DNA of 64,000 nucleotides from Shewanella algidipiscicola (lineage in GTDB: Bacteria > Pseudomonadota > Gammaproteobacteria > Enterobacterales > Shewanellaceae), in NCBI RefSeq assembly GCF_003605125.1, contig NZ_QPQT01000012.1, positions 62,001 through 126,000 of the forward strand, given 5' to 3'. Made by a program: the position numbers and the translations under genes. Below the pieces are notes generated by a model. It had not been told where the DNA came from. It saw nothing but the letters and a program-made list of their open reading frames with translations, and did not search any database. How positions within the stretch are numbered: the stretch's first letter is position 1; each line of letters begins with the position of its first letter. Shown one piece after another: positions 9,471 to 20,171 of the stretch.

Positions 9471-9980
9471 CTACTGGGTCTCAAATGGTTGGTATTGAAT
9501 TTTATTGATATACCAGACTTTATCGCCTTGTGGCGTGCTGACCACCACTTCGTCATCGACCTGCTTACCAATTAGCGCCCGCGCCATTGGCGAGTCGATG
9601 GTGATATAACCCAGCTTAGTGTCGAGCTCATCTTTACCGACAATCCGATAGCGCACCACCTCTCCAGCCTCGTTTTCGAGCTCAACCCAGGCACCAAAAA
9701 AGACCTTGCCTTCTTGTTGGGGCGAATAGTCGACGATTTTAAGATCCTCCACCCGCTTCACTAGGTAGCGAACTCGACTATCTATCTGTCTTAATAGTCT
9801 TTTGTTGTAAGTGTAATCGGCGTTCTCACTACGATCACCTTGTGCGGCCGCCTCCTGCACCTTTTTGGTGATCTCGGGGCGATACTCTTTCCACAGGTAT
9901 TTAAGCTCTCTATCGAGTGCTTGCCACCCTTCACGGGTGATCAACATAGCTTTCATATCATTACTGGATTTATTCTGCAT
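9471..9980 (-). CDS. greB: Transcription elongation factor GreB
   Basis: A 169-residue cleavage factor that binds backtracked RNA polymerase in the secondary channel and stimulates cutting of the RNA 3' end. The N-terminal coiled coil carries the conserved tip AAAQGDRSENADYTY with the acidic residues needed for catalysis, followed by the C-terminal FKBP-like domain (DYSPQQEGKVFFGAWVE and GYITIDSPMARALIGK). The long basic coiled-coil face and the DYTYNKRLLRQIDSR sequence favour GreB over GreA. An ATG at 9972-9980 region begins MQNKSSND; a second Met at residue 9 is possible. It is divergent from ompR. Confidence 0.93.
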   Translation of the reverse strand: MQNKSSNDMKAMLITREGWQALDRELKYLWKEYRPEITKKVQEAAAQGDRSENADYTYNKRLLRQIDSRVRYLVKRVEDLKIVDYSPQQEGKVFFGAWVELENEAGEVVRYRIVGKDELDTKLGYITIDSPMARALIGKQVDDEVVVSTPQGDKVWYINKIQYQPFETQ

Positions 9981-10328
9981 TTAGCTTAATCACTCAATTT
10001 TAGTCGGGATACTACCGTCAATGGCCAGATGATACCTAGCGAGCGACAGAGAACACAAGGGGCTTACGCGGGATGCGCTGCCGCCCCTTCAATTTGGTTA
10101 CAATTTCATAGCGGCGGGCAAGTTAGCAACAATCTATCTAAATATCAGCTAATTATAAGTAACTCAGTCTTAATATGCTCAAGCAGGTGTCCTGAGCAAA
10201 CAAAAATCTCACTAGTCATTTAAATGGCAAAACGGCTATATTAAGCAAGCATATAAGATTAATAATTAATATCAGCGAGTTGAGTAACTGAATGAATCAC
10301 TCATACTACGTCAATAAGGGATAACAGC
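9981..10328. other. Intergenic region between greB and ompR
   Basis: A divergent promoter region. The half next to ompR is AT-rich. AAGGGA lies about seven bases before the ompR ATG. I see no credible gene. Confidence 0.6.
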
Positions 10329-11054
10329 ATGGGACAAGAAACCTCTAAAATTCTCGTCGTCGATGATGATATGAGGCTTAGAGCCTTACTAGAGCGTTAC
10401 CTGATGGAGCAAGGTTATCAGGTTAGAAGTGCCGCTAATGCCGAGCAGATGGACAGATTACTCGAACGGGAAAACTTCCACCTTTTAGTGCTCGATTTAA
10501 TGCTACCCGGTGAAGACGGTTTATCTATCTGCCGTCGCTTGCGCCAGCAAGGTAATACCATCCCCATAGTGATGTTGACCGCCAAAGGCGACGAAGTCGA
10601 CCGTATTATCGGCTTAGAGTTGGGCGCCGACGACTACCTGCCCAAGCCGTTTAACCCGCGTGAACTCTTAGCCCGTATTAAAGCGGTGATGCGCCGTCAG
10701 ACCCCAGAGGTCCCCGGCGCGCCGACACAACAAGAGGAGGAGATCAACTTTGGTGAATTTACCCTTAATTTAGCCACGCGCGAAATGCATCACGGCGAAG
10801 AGGCTATATCGCTCACCAGTGGTGAATTTGCCGTGCTTAAAGTCTTGGTCAGTCACCCCAGAGAGCCTCTGTCGCGAGATAAACTGATGAACCTCGCTCG
10901 AGGCCGCGATTACTCGGCGTTAGAGCGCTCTATCGATGTGCAAGTGTCACGCCTGCGCCGCCTGATAGAAAAAGATGCCGCTAACCCACGCTATATCCAA
11001 ACCGTATGGGGACTGGGCTATGTATTTGTACCCGATGGGGCCGCGCGGCGCTAA
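10329..11054 (+). CDS. ompR: Osmolarity response regulator OmpR
   Basis: A 241-residue response regulator. The receiver domain has the acidic pocket VVDDD (10-14), the phosphoacceptor Asp56 in [13 protein letters not shown], a switch Thr in VMLTAKG and the conserved Lys in [12 protein letters not shown]. The C-terminal winged-helix output domain ([22 protein letters not shown], then [14 protein letters not shown] and TVWGLGYVF) is of the OmpR type. It is followed at once by envZ, its sensor kinase, so this is the classical osmosensing pair controlling porin expression. Confidence 0.95.
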   Translation: MGQETSKILVVDDDMRLRALLERYLMEQGYQVRSAANAEQMDRLLERENFHLLVLDLMLPGEDGLSICRRLRQQGNTIPIVMLTAKGDEVDRIIGLELGADDYLPKPFNPRELLARIKAVMRRQTPEVPGAPTQQEEEINFGEFTLNLATREMHHGEEAISLTSGEFAVLKVLVSHPREPLSRDKLMNLARGRDYSALERSIDVQVSRLRRLIEKDAANPRYIQTVWGLGYVFVPDGAARR

Positions 11055-11089
11055 GCTATGCTCACACCAGTACAGATACGGCTCATCCA

Positions 11090-12400
11090 ATGATATGGCT
11101 AAAACGGCTGCTGCCCCGCAGCGCATTTAGCCAAACGGTACTGCTGATTGGCTCCTTGTTGCTGGTCAATCAGCTGGTTTCTTATCTGTCGGTGGCGGTC
11201 TATTTTATTCAGCCAACTTACCAACAGATCAACCAACTCATCGCCCGCCAGGTAAAGCTGCTGTTTGTCGATGATATTGATGTGGGGCGTGAGCACTTAA
11301 CCATTGTCGATGCCCTCAACGCCAAAGTTCGCGATGATGGCATGCAGATATACAATCCCAAACAAGCACGAGAGGCGGGGATCGACCGCGCCGTCTATTA
11401 CAGTTTGTTGTCGTCGCAGATGTCGGAGCATTTAGGCGGTAAGGCCGAAGTGCGCATCGCCCAAGGTCAAGAATTTGAGGTGTGGATCCGCCCACCGCAA
11501 GCCCCGTCGGTATGGATAAAAGTGCCGCTAACGGGCTTTAACGAATTTGGCTTATCGCCATTAACCCTGTATTTAATTGTGATTGGCGCGCTGAGTGTCG
11601 CCGGCGGTTGGTGGTTTGCCCGCAAGCAAAACAAGCCGTTAAAGCGGCTGCAAAAAGCGGCCATTGCGGTGTCTCGTGGCGACTATCCCGGCCCCTTGCC
11701 GCCCAGCGGTTCGACCGAAATTATCGAGGTAACCAACGCCTTTAACCAGATGTCGCGCAGCATGCAGCAGCTTGAGCAAGATCGCGCCCTGTTAATGGCG
11801 GGGATCTCACACGATCTGCGCACACCACTCACCCGTATCCGTCTCGCCACCGAGATGATGGTCGAGCAAGATGAATACCTCAAAGAGGGCATAGTGCACG
11901 ACATTGAAGATATGGATGCCATCATCAATCAATTTATCGCCTATATCCGCCAAGATCAGCAAAGCAACCGAGATCCGGGGCAAATTAACGCCCTGCTCGA
12001 AGATGTGGCTAATGCCGAGTCGAAACGTGATGCAGAGATAATCCTAGATCTACAGCCCTGCCCCGATGTTCCCATGCAGGCCGTGGCTATCAAGCGGGTG
12101 ATTGCCAACTTAGTCGAAAACGCCTTTCGTTACGGTAATGGCTGGGTCAAAATCAGCTCCTGCGCCGAGGCTAAACGAGTCGGTTTTTGCGTAGAAGATA
12201 ACGGGCCAGGAATTCCGCTTGAGCATATCCCCAAGCTATTTCAACCTTTTACCCAAGGAGATAGCGCCAGAGGTAGTGTCGGTTCGGGCTTAGGCTTGGC
12301 TATCATTAAGCGCATTATCGACCGTCATCAAGGCCAAATTTTATTAACCAACCGCGCCGAAGGCGGCCTACACGCTCAGGTATGGCTTCCGCTAGAATAA
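11090..12400 (+). CDS. envZ: Osmolarity sensor histidine kinase EnvZ
   Basis: A 436-residue membrane kinase. Order of parts: cytoplasmic start, TM1 (about 15-38), periplasmic sensor loop, TM2 (about 157-175), HAMP (to about 230), the H-box [14 protein letters not shown] with His241 as phosphorylation site, N-box [13 protein letters not shown], and G boxes EDNGPGIP and [13 protein letters not shown] chose the ATG at 11090 because the longer frame overlaps the end of ompR and encodes no membrane-compatible sequence. It sits 35 bases after ompR and is surely co-transcribed. Confidence 0.94.
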   Translation: MIWLKRLLPRSAFSQTVLLIGSLLLVNQLVSYLSVAVYFIQPTYQQINQLIARQVKLLFVDDIDVGREHLTIVDALNAKVRDDGMQIYNPKQAREAGIDRAVYYSLLSSQMSEHLGGKAEVRIAQGQEFEVWIRPPQAPSVWIKVPLTGFNEFGLSPLTLYLIVIGALSVAGGWWFARKQNKPLKRLQKAAIAVSRGDYPGPLPPSGSTEIIEVTNAFNQMSRSMQQLEQDRALLMAGISHDLRTPLTRIRLATEMMVEQDEYLKEGIVHDIEDMDAIINQFIAYIRQDQQSNRDPGQINALLEDVANAESKRDAEIILDLQPCPDVPMQAVAIKRVIANLVENAFRYGNGWVKISSCAEAKRVGFCVEDNGPGIPLEHIPKLFQPFTQGDSARGSVGSGLGLAIIKRIIDRHQGQILLTNRAEGGLHAQVWLPLE

Positions 12401-12531
12401 AAGCCTAAAGCTTTCGCCACCTACAGGTGAGATGCCTACAATAAACCATAGCATTCATATAGATAGTCATTGTCATTAATTTGCAACAGTCGCGTAATAC
12501 TCTTGGCGAAAACCATTACTGGCGCATAATA

Positions 12532-14511
12532 ATGAAAATATCCACTCTGTCACTCTGGGCCTCGGCGATCCTGCTCCTGCTAGCGGCACTGCTGGCAACC
12601 GTTGTGGTGTGGAGCGGTCAACAACGAACAAGCATAGAGCAACAGACTAGCCTGCTCACCGAGATGCAACAACGCTTCTTAGTTGACATTCGTCGGCAAC
12701 TAGAAGGTTACTTAACAACAGGCAATACCCAGCAACTCGATAGTGCTAAACAGCAACTTAAAGCGATCTCAAGCGATATAAGTCAACTGTCGCATCCTGA
12801 CGCCAATGAACTTAAATTAACCGTTGAGCAATTTATTCATGACTTAGGCAACCAATATCGTGCGGCAGGAAAACTCGCAGGTGACCCGCGTCAATTGCTC
12901 GCCTATGCTGAAACTGAGATGCTGTCCAACAATCAACATCTGGCAGAATATGCCGGCTCCGGATTATCTCACCAGCCCACACTCGCCATGCAATACCTCG
13001 AATTAACCCGAGAACTCCCAATGATGGTGTATCAATTGTCACAATTAACTGAAGGTTACCTGCTCGGTAAAGATCAGCGCCTTAAAGCGATTTTGACCAC
13101 CCAGATCCACGCGCTCAGTCGGTGGCACGATAAGTTGGCGCAATTACCACTATTAGGCCTTTATCAGCCCGTCGAAGTCGATGAATTCGCCCTAGGCGAT
13201 GATGAGGCCGAGCCCGAAGAGCGAGGGGAGATATTTGTTAGCGAGCTCCTATCACTGAGCCAGCGCTACGCTAAGGAGGTCAGTAATACAGATAACTTAT
13301 TGATCGCCAACAGACAGGCGCAAGCCGCCATGATGGCGGCGATAACCGATATAGAGGAGCAACTGTTTACCCTTGGCGAAGCGCAACAGGTACAAAATGA
13401 TCGACTCAAGCAGCAGTTGCAATGGCTACTCTATGGGGTTGTCTCAATATTGACGCTATTTGCCTTAGGTTATCTACTCCTGCAGCAGCAACGGGTGGTT
13501 AAACCCCTCAAATACTTAAATGTTGCTTTTAGGCGCCTGAGCGAGTCTAACGAACGTCAACGATTAGCAATACATAGGCGCTGCGAAACGGGTCAAATTG
13601 CTGGGCATTTTAATCAATTACTCGATCGATTCGAGATCGAAGATAGTGAGCAGCGCGCTAAATTAAGTCAGATATCCCACAGCCTCTCTCACCTAGTAGA
13701 ACGGATAACGAGTGTGGCGCAAGGTAAAGATGCCACCCTCAATACCGTCCATTGCGCTCAATCGCAAACCGAACAGATGCGAACAATCGCAAGCGATGTG
13801 AGCGAGCTATCGACGACCATTGAACATAATGCTCAACAAACACACCAACAGATGCTCTCTAGCCAAGATGAGGTCAAGGCGGTGATGACCGCAGCAGATG
13901 AAACCCAGCAAGCCGTAAGTCATTGCCATCGGTCACTCGGTAGCCTAACCACCTCTGTCAATGATGTATCTACCATCATAGATGTCATTGGTAACATTGC
14001 CGAGCAAACCAACTTATTAGCCCTCAATGCCGCTATCGAAGCCGCCAGAGCGGGTGAGCAGGGGCGCGGCTTTGCCGTGGTCGCCGATGAAGTGCGCAGC
14101 TTGTCGCAGCGTACTCAGCAATCACTTCGCGAGATCTTAAACATACTGAATCAGTTAACTAGCGCCAATGCGCAGCTCGAGCAAAGTGTTCAGGGAATTA
14201 ATGACGCCAGCCGTAAACAACTGCAGGGCGCACAGACGTTATGGCAGACCACTCAGTCAGTGCAGCAACATGCGCGCGAGATGACGGCAATCGCTAAACA
14301 AGGTAGCGACTATAGCAACCACCAACTGCAGCACCTAGATGCGCTATTTCAGGCAATGGATAAACTTAAACAACATGCACTGCACTCGGCAGAACAGAGT
14401 GATGTGATTGCCGCAGCGGTCGCTAAAAGTGTCGCCGACATAGAAACCAACCTAGGCATCAATAACTTAGATATATCCGATGCTGCAAGGCCGCAACCGA
14501 TAGCCGCTTAA
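12532..14511 (+). CDS. Methyl-accepting chemotaxis protein
   Basis: A 659-residue transducer. TM1 is near residues 8-27, then comes a long helical periplasmic sensor region with an acidic insert ([11 protein letters not shown]), a second TM (about 318-340), a HAMP-like linker and a cytoplasmic signalling domain. The highly conserved hairpin tip is clear: [18 protein letters not shown] followed by [19 protein letters not shown]. The frame is open from a TTG at 12481, but the ATG at 12532 puts the first membrane helix directly at the N terminus. The ligand is unknown. There is no CheW-binding pentapeptide tether at the C terminus. Confidence 0.9.
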   Translation: MKISTLSLWASAILLLLAALLATVVVWSGQQRTSIEQQTSLLTEMQQRFLVDIRRQLEGYLTTGNTQQLDSAKQQLKAISSDISQLSHPDANELKLTVEQFIHDLGNQYRAAGKLAGDPRQLLAYAETEMLSNNQHLAEYAGSGLSHQPTLAMQYLELTRELPMMVYQLSQLTEGYLLGKDQRLKAILTTQIHALSRWHDKLAQLPLLGLYQPVEVDEFALGDDEAEPEERGEIFVSELLSLSQRYAKEVSNTDNLLIANRQAQAAMMAAITDIEEQLFTLGEAQQVQNDRLKQQLQWLLYGVVSILTLFALGYLLLQQQRVVKPLKYLNVAFRRLSESNERQRLAIHRRCETGQIAGHFNQLLDRFEIEDSEQRAKLSQISHSLSHLVERITSVAQGKDATLNTVHCAQSQTEQMRTIASDVSELSTTIEHNAQQTHQQMLSSQDEVKAVMTAADETQQAVSHCHRSLGSLTTSVNDVSTIIDVIGNIAEQTNLLALNAAIEAARAGEQGRGFAVVADEVRSLSQRTQQSLREILNILNQLTSANAQLEQSVQGINDASRKQLQGAQTLWQTTQSVQQHAREMTAIAKQGSDYSNHQLQHLDALFQAMDKLKQHALHSAEQSDVIAAAVAKSVADIETNLGINNLDISDAARPQPIAA

Positions 14512-14631
14512 AATAGTGAATGGCTCAGAGGCACGAGTGGCGTTTAACCGCGAAAAATTAGCGGTCGAATACCCACATTATGTTGGGGCTCTATAGCAAG
14601 GGGCAGCCCTGACCACATCGACCGATGGTTC

Positions 14632-15105
14632 TTACAAGGCCGCAAGCACAACTTCGGCCTTACTCACCTCAAAGCTTTTAGGGGCTTCAATATTCAACAG
14701 TGTCACCACACCATGGTCGATCACCATGGCATAGCGCTGCGAGCGGATACCGCCAAACGCACCAGTATCCATGGTTAATCCCAGCGCCTGAGTAAAGCTG
14801 GCGTCACCATCGGCAAGCAACATCAACTCGGAGGCATTTTGCGCATCACCCCAAGCTTTCATCACAAACGCATCGTTCACCGCCACACAGACAATCATAT
14901 CGACCCCTTTGGCCTTAAACTCATCGGCCAATACCACATAGCCTGGCAGGTGCGCCTCCGAACAGGTGGGAGTGAATGCGCCTGGCACGGCAAATAACAC
15001 CACCCTTTTATTGGCAAATAACTCATTCACATCATGGGTCACCATGCCATCGCCGGTTAATTGTCCCAAGGTTGCTGCGGGTAGTGCTTGTCCTAATGCG
15101 ATCAT
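14632..15105 (-). CDS. Peroxiredoxin, Prx5-type
   Basis: A 157-residue cytoplasmic thiol peroxidase. PGAFTPTCSE places the peroxidatic cysteine at Cys48, within the family's P-x3-T-x2-C pattern. The downstream sequence VNDAFVMKAWG and the late GGIRSQRYAMVIDHG are typical of the Prx5 group (peroxiredoxin-5/hybrid Prx5 without the glutaredoxin domain). A second cysteine, Cys73, is in the VCVAVND strand. It would reduce hydrogen peroxide or alkyl hydroperoxides using glutathione or thioredoxin. The gene is convergent to the chemotaxis receptor and monocistronic. Confidence 0.9.
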   Translation of the reverse strand: MIALGQALPAATLGQLTGDGMVTHDVNELFANKRVVLFAVPGAFTPTCSEAHLPGYVVLADEFKAKGVDMIVCVAVNDAFVMKAWGDAQNASELMLLADGDASFTQALGLTMDTGAFGGIRSQRYAMVIDHGVVTLLNIEAPKSFEVSKAEVVLAAL

Positions 15106-15213
15106 AAATCGCTCCTTAATGAATATACAAAATGACCAAGACAGCCTAAGGTAGAAAGATAATCACCTTAAACTCATGTGATAGTTGTTGAAAATGCGCC
15201 ATCACTTGTGGCG

Positions 15214-15747
15214 TTAACCACCGACACTGCGCCTTGGCACCATAATGCGATAAGTGCGCCAGCATCCAGCTACCAACAACCTCAATAGCACTTCACACAA
15301 TAGCGCAAACAGTAACCCTAAGGATAGGCCAATGGTTATCGCACGGCCATCGAGCATTATCGTATGACTAAACTGCTGCCATACTTGGGAGCGAATATCG
15401 GCTAATGGCTCAAGCATCACCTGTTGAAAACCACTGTAAGGCGTCTGATTAAAGCGTTGCAGTGCCCCTTGCAGCAGTTGATATCGCTGGTAAAGAGTCT
15501 CAATATTGTCACCACCAGCGTTAATCACAGTATCGGGATTATGTCGATAATGGTTAATTAACTGGTGAATATCGCCATCAAAAAAGCGGTCGGCATCACG
15601 CTGAAATACCGACAGACTCAACTTGGCTTCCGTCGTATGCGCCTGCAATTGCTGACCATATTGATCGACAAACGCCGGCACTTGCACACCAAGTAGTACA
15701 CCGCAAACAAACAGTATTAAGCGCACATAATCCATCAAAGACTTCAT
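15214..15747 (-). CDS. DUF2937 family membrane protein
   Basis: A 177-residue protein with a hydrophobic N-terminal segment (LILFVCGVLLGVQVPAFVDQYGQ, the typical DUF2937 opening), a helical soluble middle of about 110 residues and a C-terminal membrane segment (about 138-165), giving two membrane spans around a periplasmic coiled region. It ends in a basic tail. The family has no assigned function. The start ATG at 15747 follows a promoter region shared with nothing recognisable. Confidence 0.75.
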   Translation of the reverse strand: MKSLMDYVRLILFVCGVLLGVQVPAFVDQYGQQLQAHTTEAKLSLSVFQRDADRFFDGDIHQLINHYRHNPDTVINAGGDNIETLYQRYQLLQGALQRFNQTPYSGFQQVMLEPLADIRSQVWQQFSHTIMLDGRAITIGLSLGLLFALLCEVLLRLLVAGCWRTYRIMVPRRSVGG

Positions 15748-15933
15748 CTTAACCCCTCACAATCATAGCGGTGATCGGTTCATCGAGCATTAGAGTCACG
15801 CACTAAAAAAGGATAACTTTTAGTAAGGTGGCTCAAACCAAAGCTTGACACAAATAACAAGCTAAGTGAAAGTAAGCCGATGACATATCACATCCACGTC
15901 TGCGTAGCGGTTCGCTAAGCTTGTCGGTACGTT

Positions 15934-16261
15934 TTAGACCAAACACAACCCTGCGACCAATAACAAGAAAAGAGCTATCGAAAACATCAAGGTACGATCC
16001 CAAACGTTATACAAGGGATACATAAACTTTAACAGGCTTTTTAGCGCCCTATTATCTAACTTCAGAAATGCACGACATGCTAATCCACAGCCCCCTAGGT
16101 GGACTCAATAGCCTTAAGATGGCATAACGTTGACTTATTAGCGCATGATTTTCTGACTTCAGTATCAACCAAGTCACCAAAAATAACGTCCAAAATAACA
16201 ATGCTGGTATGGTTAACCAAGCCAATACAGCGAGAAAAATTACAACTACAAGATGGTCCAC
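15934..16261 (-). pseudogene. Small two-helix membrane protein, frameshifted
   Basis: A frame begins at GTG (16261) with AGGAAG five bases upstream and encodes a hydrophobic helix (VVVIFLAVLAWLTIPALLFW), then runs off-frame and stops at 16052. Removing one base from the run of five C's at 16091-16095 restores the frame: RLLSPPRG continues into CGLACRAFLKLDNRALKS, then a second membrane helix near the C terminus, with TAA at 15934-15936. The repaired product would be 108 residues with one helix at each end. I do not recognise the family. It lies about 100 bases downstream of another small gene on the same strand. It could be a true mutation or a base-calling error. Confidence 0.55.
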
Positions 16262-16361
16262 TGAACTTCCTATTTCAATTCGATTTAATGCCCATCACGC
16301 AAACATCCTACTGCAACTCGAACACTCAAAAGGCACGTTTGTACTGCCGATGCGATGTACC

Positions 16362-16595
16362 TTACAACCCCTGCGGCTTAATATGTTCAATAATGCTATG
16401 GTGAATACCAGCAAGAATAGCGAGTGTTTCAGCCGAGGTTAAATCGAGTTCGCGCCAACCATCAGTCCCCATAAATTCTGCTTTCTCATAGTTAATATGG
16501 GCATGCTCGCCATGCGATTTAATCGCCCCTTGCAACCTAAAAATGCCTTTAGCCGTGTGTATTCGACTGATCGAAAATTGCTTAATTTTATCCAT
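16362..16595 (-). CDS. Hypothetical small protein
   Basis: A 77-residue soluble protein with no recognised domain. The sequence is mixed and gene-like (GTDGWRELDLTSAETLAILAGIHHSIIEH), with a predicted helix near the C terminus and several histidines. The ATG at 16593-16595 has a weak GGTTAGG upstream. It lies on the same strand as the frameshifted membrane gene that follows. No better frame exists on the opposite strand. Confidence 0.5.
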   Translation of the reverse strand: MDKIKQFSISRIHTAKGIFRLQGAIKSHGEHAHINYEKAEFMGTDGWRELDLTSAETLAILAGIHHSIIEHIKPQGL

Positions 16596-17084
16596 AAAAC
16601 CTAACCGCCAATGCCCAAAACTGGGGGAAATCTTTATTGGAAATACTTATGCGCCGAGTATTTAGGTTAAATAATTTAAATATGACAATAACTTAGCATC
16701 GCTAACCTTTGGGGTTCAACACTTTGCTGCTAATGAAATGCGTGGCGTTATATGGCGTAAAGTAAAGGGAGGAAGCAATCTTCATTTGCTCAATCGCTAA
16801 TCGCTGGGTAAAGCCGAGCTTCGCTCATTCTACTTAAAAAATTCAGTTTCACCAACATCACAGAACCAAAAATAACCATATATATCAGCAGCATAACTAT
16901 AGTTAAAGGTTAGCACGTTCAGGTGTTATCAAAAAATGCCGACTCAAGCTTAAAATCACCTTAAAAGTGATTTATTTATTTGTAACAAAATCTGTTTTGC
17001 CTGTATCGACCATTGGTTTGCTTGAGCTATCGCCTTATACTTTTGCCTTCAAATATTAAAACAACCATGTTGGAAGCAAGCGCT
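16596..17084. other. Intergenic region upstream of the peptide transporter
   Basis: AT-rich toward the transporter and without a convincing gene. It contains the promoters of the small minus-strand gene and of the transporter. TTGGAAGC at 17069-17076 is the likely ribosome binding site for the transporter. Confidence 0.45.
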
Positions 17085-18647
17085 ATGACTACTGGGACCG
17101 CTCCGGCAAGTAAAACACATTCGTTCATGACTGTGTCTCTTATCGAATTATGGGAACGCTTTGGTTATTACGGCATGCAGGCGCTGATTGTGTACTTTAT
17201 GGTGCAGCGACTTGGCTTTGATGACTCTCGCGCGAACTTAGTGTGGAGTGCCTGTGCGGCGCTCATTTATGTATCACCGGCGATTGGTGGCTGGGTTGGG
17301 GATAAGATTCTCGGCACTAAACGCACTATGCTGCTGGGCGCAGGGATTCTGTCTCTGGGTTATGCGCTAATGGCAGTACCCACTGAAAATACTTGGTTTA
17401 TGTTTTCAGCACTCGGCGTGATTGTAGTCGGTAACGGCCTGTTCAAACCAAATGCCGGTAACTTAGTGCGTAAGATTTATGAAGGTGATGATTCTAAAAT
17501 CGACAGTGCATTTACCATCTATTATATGGCGGTAAACGTCGGTTCGACCTTCTCTATGTTACTGACACCTTGGATTAAAGATTACGTTAACGCCCAATAT
17601 GGCAATGAATTTGGCTGGCATGCCGCCTTTGCCGTGTGCTGTGTCGGTATATTGGTAGGGGTAGGCAACTATGCATTAATGCGTAAGAGTTTAGTTCAAT
17701 ATGGCTCTGAGCCTGATACTCGCCCAGTAAACAAAAAAAGCCTTGCCATCGTATTGGCGCTAGCCGCATTGTCTGTGGTCGCTTCAGCAATTATTCTTGA
17801 ATATGAAGCCGTTGCACGTGTCTTTGTGTATGCTGCAGGCATTACAGTATTGGCAATCTTCTTTCACTTGATCCGTACCAGCGAAACCAGTGAACGAGCA
17901 GGACTGATTGCAGCGCTGATCCTCACAGTGCAAACCGTGTTCTTCTTTATTTTCTATCAGCAAATGTCGACTTCATTAGCGTTGTTTGCCCTGCGTAATG
18001 TGGACTGGGATTTCCAATTCTTTGGTACCCATTTATGGACTTGGTCGCCAGCCCAGTTCCAAGCATTGAACCCATTATGGATCATGGTCTTAAGCCCTGT
18101 ACTTGCGTGGAGTTATTCGTGGGCGGGTCGCAATAATAAAGACTTCTCTATCGCGGCGAAATTTGCCCTCGGGTTTGCGGTTGTGGCTATCGGCTTCTTT
18201 ATTTATGGCTTTGCTGATAAATTTGCCGTTAATGGCAAAACCTCTTCATGGATCATGATTTGGGGCTATGCCTCATACTCTTTAGGTGAGCTGTTAGTCA
18301 GTGGCCTGGGCCTTGCAATGATTGCCCGCTACGTGCCAGCACGCATGGGTGGCTTTATGATGGGCGCCTATTTCGTCGCATCCGGTATTTCCCAGTACCT
18401 AGGCGGTGTGGTAGCCAACTTCGCCAGCGTACCTAAAGATTTAGTCGATCCACTGCAAACCTTACCCGTCTATACCAGTCTATTCAATAAATTAGGTATA
18501 GCAGCTGTGGGTTGTACCTTTACAGCCCTTGCGGTACTCCCCCTGATGCGCCGACTGACAGAAACGCATCATTCTCATAACGGTTCCGTAGGTAATGGTG
18601 ATGACAGTGCTGCAACATCGCTGCGTGATATAAAAGCCGAACAATAA
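17085..18647 (+). CDS. Proton-dependent oligopeptide transporter (POT family)
   Basis: A 520-residue inner-membrane symporter importing di- and tripeptides with protons. The N-terminal signature ELWERFGYYGMQALIVYF contains the ExxERFxYY motif of helix 1, and GNGLFKPNAGNLVRKIYE and FTIYYMAVNVGS are the PTR2 signatures. A later conserved FYQQ motif and an ELLVSGLGL helix are also present. From memory it is nearly identical to a Shewanella transporter used in structural work (PepTSo2-type). It has about 14 helices. I chose the ATG at 17085 because GGAAGC is correctly placed and upstream sequence in the longer frame is not homologous. A terminator follows. Confidence 0.93.
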   Translation: MTTGTAPASKTHSFMTVSLIELWERFGYYGMQALIVYFMVQRLGFDDSRANLVWSACAALIYVSPAIGGWVGDKILGTKRTMLLGAGILSLGYALMAVPTENTWFMFSALGVIVVGNGLFKPNAGNLVRKIYEGDDSKIDSAFTIYYMAVNVGSTFSMLLTPWIKDYVNAQYGNEFGWHAAFAVCCVGILVGVGNYALMRKSLVQYGSEPDTRPVNKKSLAIVLALAALSVVASAIILEYEAVARVFVYAAGITVLAIFFHLIRTSETSERAGLIAALILTVQTVFFFIFYQQMSTSLALFALRNVDWDFQFFGTHLWTWSPAQFQALNPLWIMVLSPVLAWSYSWAGRNNKDFSIAAKFALGFAVVAIGFFIYGFADKFAVNGKTSSWIMIWGYASYSLGELLVSGLGLAMIARYVPARMGGFMMGAYFVASGISQYLGGVVANFASVPKDLVDPLQTLPVYTSLFNKLGIAAVGCTFTALAVLPLMRRLTETHHSHNGSVGNGDDSAATSLRDIKAEQ

Positions 18648-18680
18648 ATCTTAATGACTCAACTGCTAGCCATCTAAACT

Positions 18681-18715
18681 AAACGGCCGATGAGTCATAC
18701 TCAGCGGCCGTTTTT
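18681..18715 (+). terminator. Rho-independent terminator after the peptide transporter
   Basis: AAACGGCCG and CGGCCGTTT form a nine-base stem extended inward by TGAG/CTCA and followed by TTTT, about 35 bases after the stop codon. Confidence 0.85.
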
Positions 18716-18850
18716 GTGACGCTTTTACCAATAACGACTAAGCCAAATGATAATGGCAGGTACAGGTATCCGAAATAACTATCGTTAATAGCAGACGATT
18801 AAGTATAAATTGCCCTAAATTAATCCGTGCCTGTCACTTTAAAATTCTGC

Positions 18851-20171
18851 CTATAAGGTGTTTTTGTAAACTATGCCGTCTTTCATGATGATTTTAATAT
18901 TATCTTTTGATTCTAATAACTTAATATTATCGATAGGATCGCCATCAACCAGCAAGAGATCGGCCAATGCCTGCTCTCCAACCACGCCAAGTTTACCTTT
19001 ATAGGGAGAGCGTTCACCAGACATCATCAGCAATTGCGCATTATCATGAGTGGCCATTTTGAGGATCTCAAATGGTGTATACCATTCGGTTAAACGGGTT
19101 AATTGAGCCGTCTGGGTTTGTAGGCGTTCAGCATTAAAAAAGAATGTCTGTACCCCACGCCACTTTGGCCTTATATTTTTTAGCCAGTTTAAACGCCGTT
19201 AGGGTGCCCTCTTCGACTTTAAGCTGCTTCTTACGTTGCTCTGATCCCTCGGAAAATGTTGATTTACGATCTGAGGTAAACGGTTGTAAACTCCACCAAA
19301 TCCCCTCTTTAGCAATACGTTTAGCCGTCACTTCGTCTATGAGTTGTCCATGCTCAATACATCTTACGCCAGCATCGATAGCACGATTTATCGCTTTTGG
19401 CGTATAGGCATGTACCGTTACATAGGTATTCCAATTTGCGGCGGCCTCTGTGGCTGCACGAATTTCTTCTGCTGAATATTGTGTCACATCGATAGGATCA
19501 TATAGCGACGACACCCCGCCCCCAGCCATCACTTTTATTTGCGAAGCCCCCAATGCCAGCTGTTCTCGAGCGTGTTTACGCACATCGGCTGGGCTATCGG
19601 CAATGGTGGTTGTACCCGTTTTAACCGCTTGAGTATGTTCTACATCGGTCGCAATGAGCTCATTGGGTAAGCGAAAATCACCATGACCACCGGTTTGAGA
19701 AATAAATGCGCCAGACGGCCAAATACGTGGGCCAGTGGTAATGTGTTTATCGATGGCAAGCTTTAGGCCAAATACAGGCCCCCCCAGATCCCGCACGCTG
19801 GTGTAACCCCGTTGTAGCATCTCTGAGGCAGTTTTTGCGGCAGCAATATTAATAAAACCTTGATCGGCCAAGAGTAAAGTTTGCTGTGGTAATCCAGCAA
19901 GCATTAAATGAGTATGTGCATCGATTAAACCGGGCATTAATGTTTTACCTTGCCCATCGATAACGACTCCCTCTACCGATGCGTTTAGCGTTTCACTGGT
20001 GTAATTTTCGATTTTCTTTATGTGTTGATTTTCGATATAGACATTTTTTGCTGAAGACAGGTTGGCACTGCTGCCATCAAAAATATGTACGTTCTTAAAA
20101 AGATACGTTTGCGCTAAACACGCTGGCGACAACGCTAAGCTACACATTAATGTGATGAGTTTTATATCCAT
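18851..20171 (-). pseudogene. Exported metal-dependent amidohydrolase, frameshifted
   Basis: The first frame (20171 to 19134, 345 residues) begins with a signal peptide (LITLMCSLALSPACLAQ) and carries an amidohydrolase core: DAHTHL metal ligands, IKVMAGGGV with the carboxylated lysine, VHAYTP, CIEHGQ and WGTD. It stops right after GTDILF. One base removed from the run of six A's at 19136-19141 rejoins it to the second frame (NAERLQTQTAQLTRLTEW, then MATHDNAQLL to the stop at 18851), giving a full 439-residue enzyme of the imidazolonepropionase-like group. The break is directly behind the catalytic Asp. Substrate unknown; related exported enzymes act on peptides with proline or arginine. Confidence 0.85.

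Noticed and set aside
6992..9508. Several plus-strand frames opposite tex and greB
   Set aside because: They are shadows of well-supported genes on the minus strand.
12463..12477. A 15-base exact repeat (ATAGTCATTGTCATT) here and at 50974-50988, resembling a Fur-box half
   Set aside because: A chance exact match of this length is expected a few times in 64 kb, and the second copy mainly covers the -10 of the small-RNA candidate.
15214..18850. A genomic island or phage remnant suggested by small unknown genes and frameshifts
   Set aside because: No integrase, tRNA-flanking repeat, phage genes or clear composition change; flanking genes look native.
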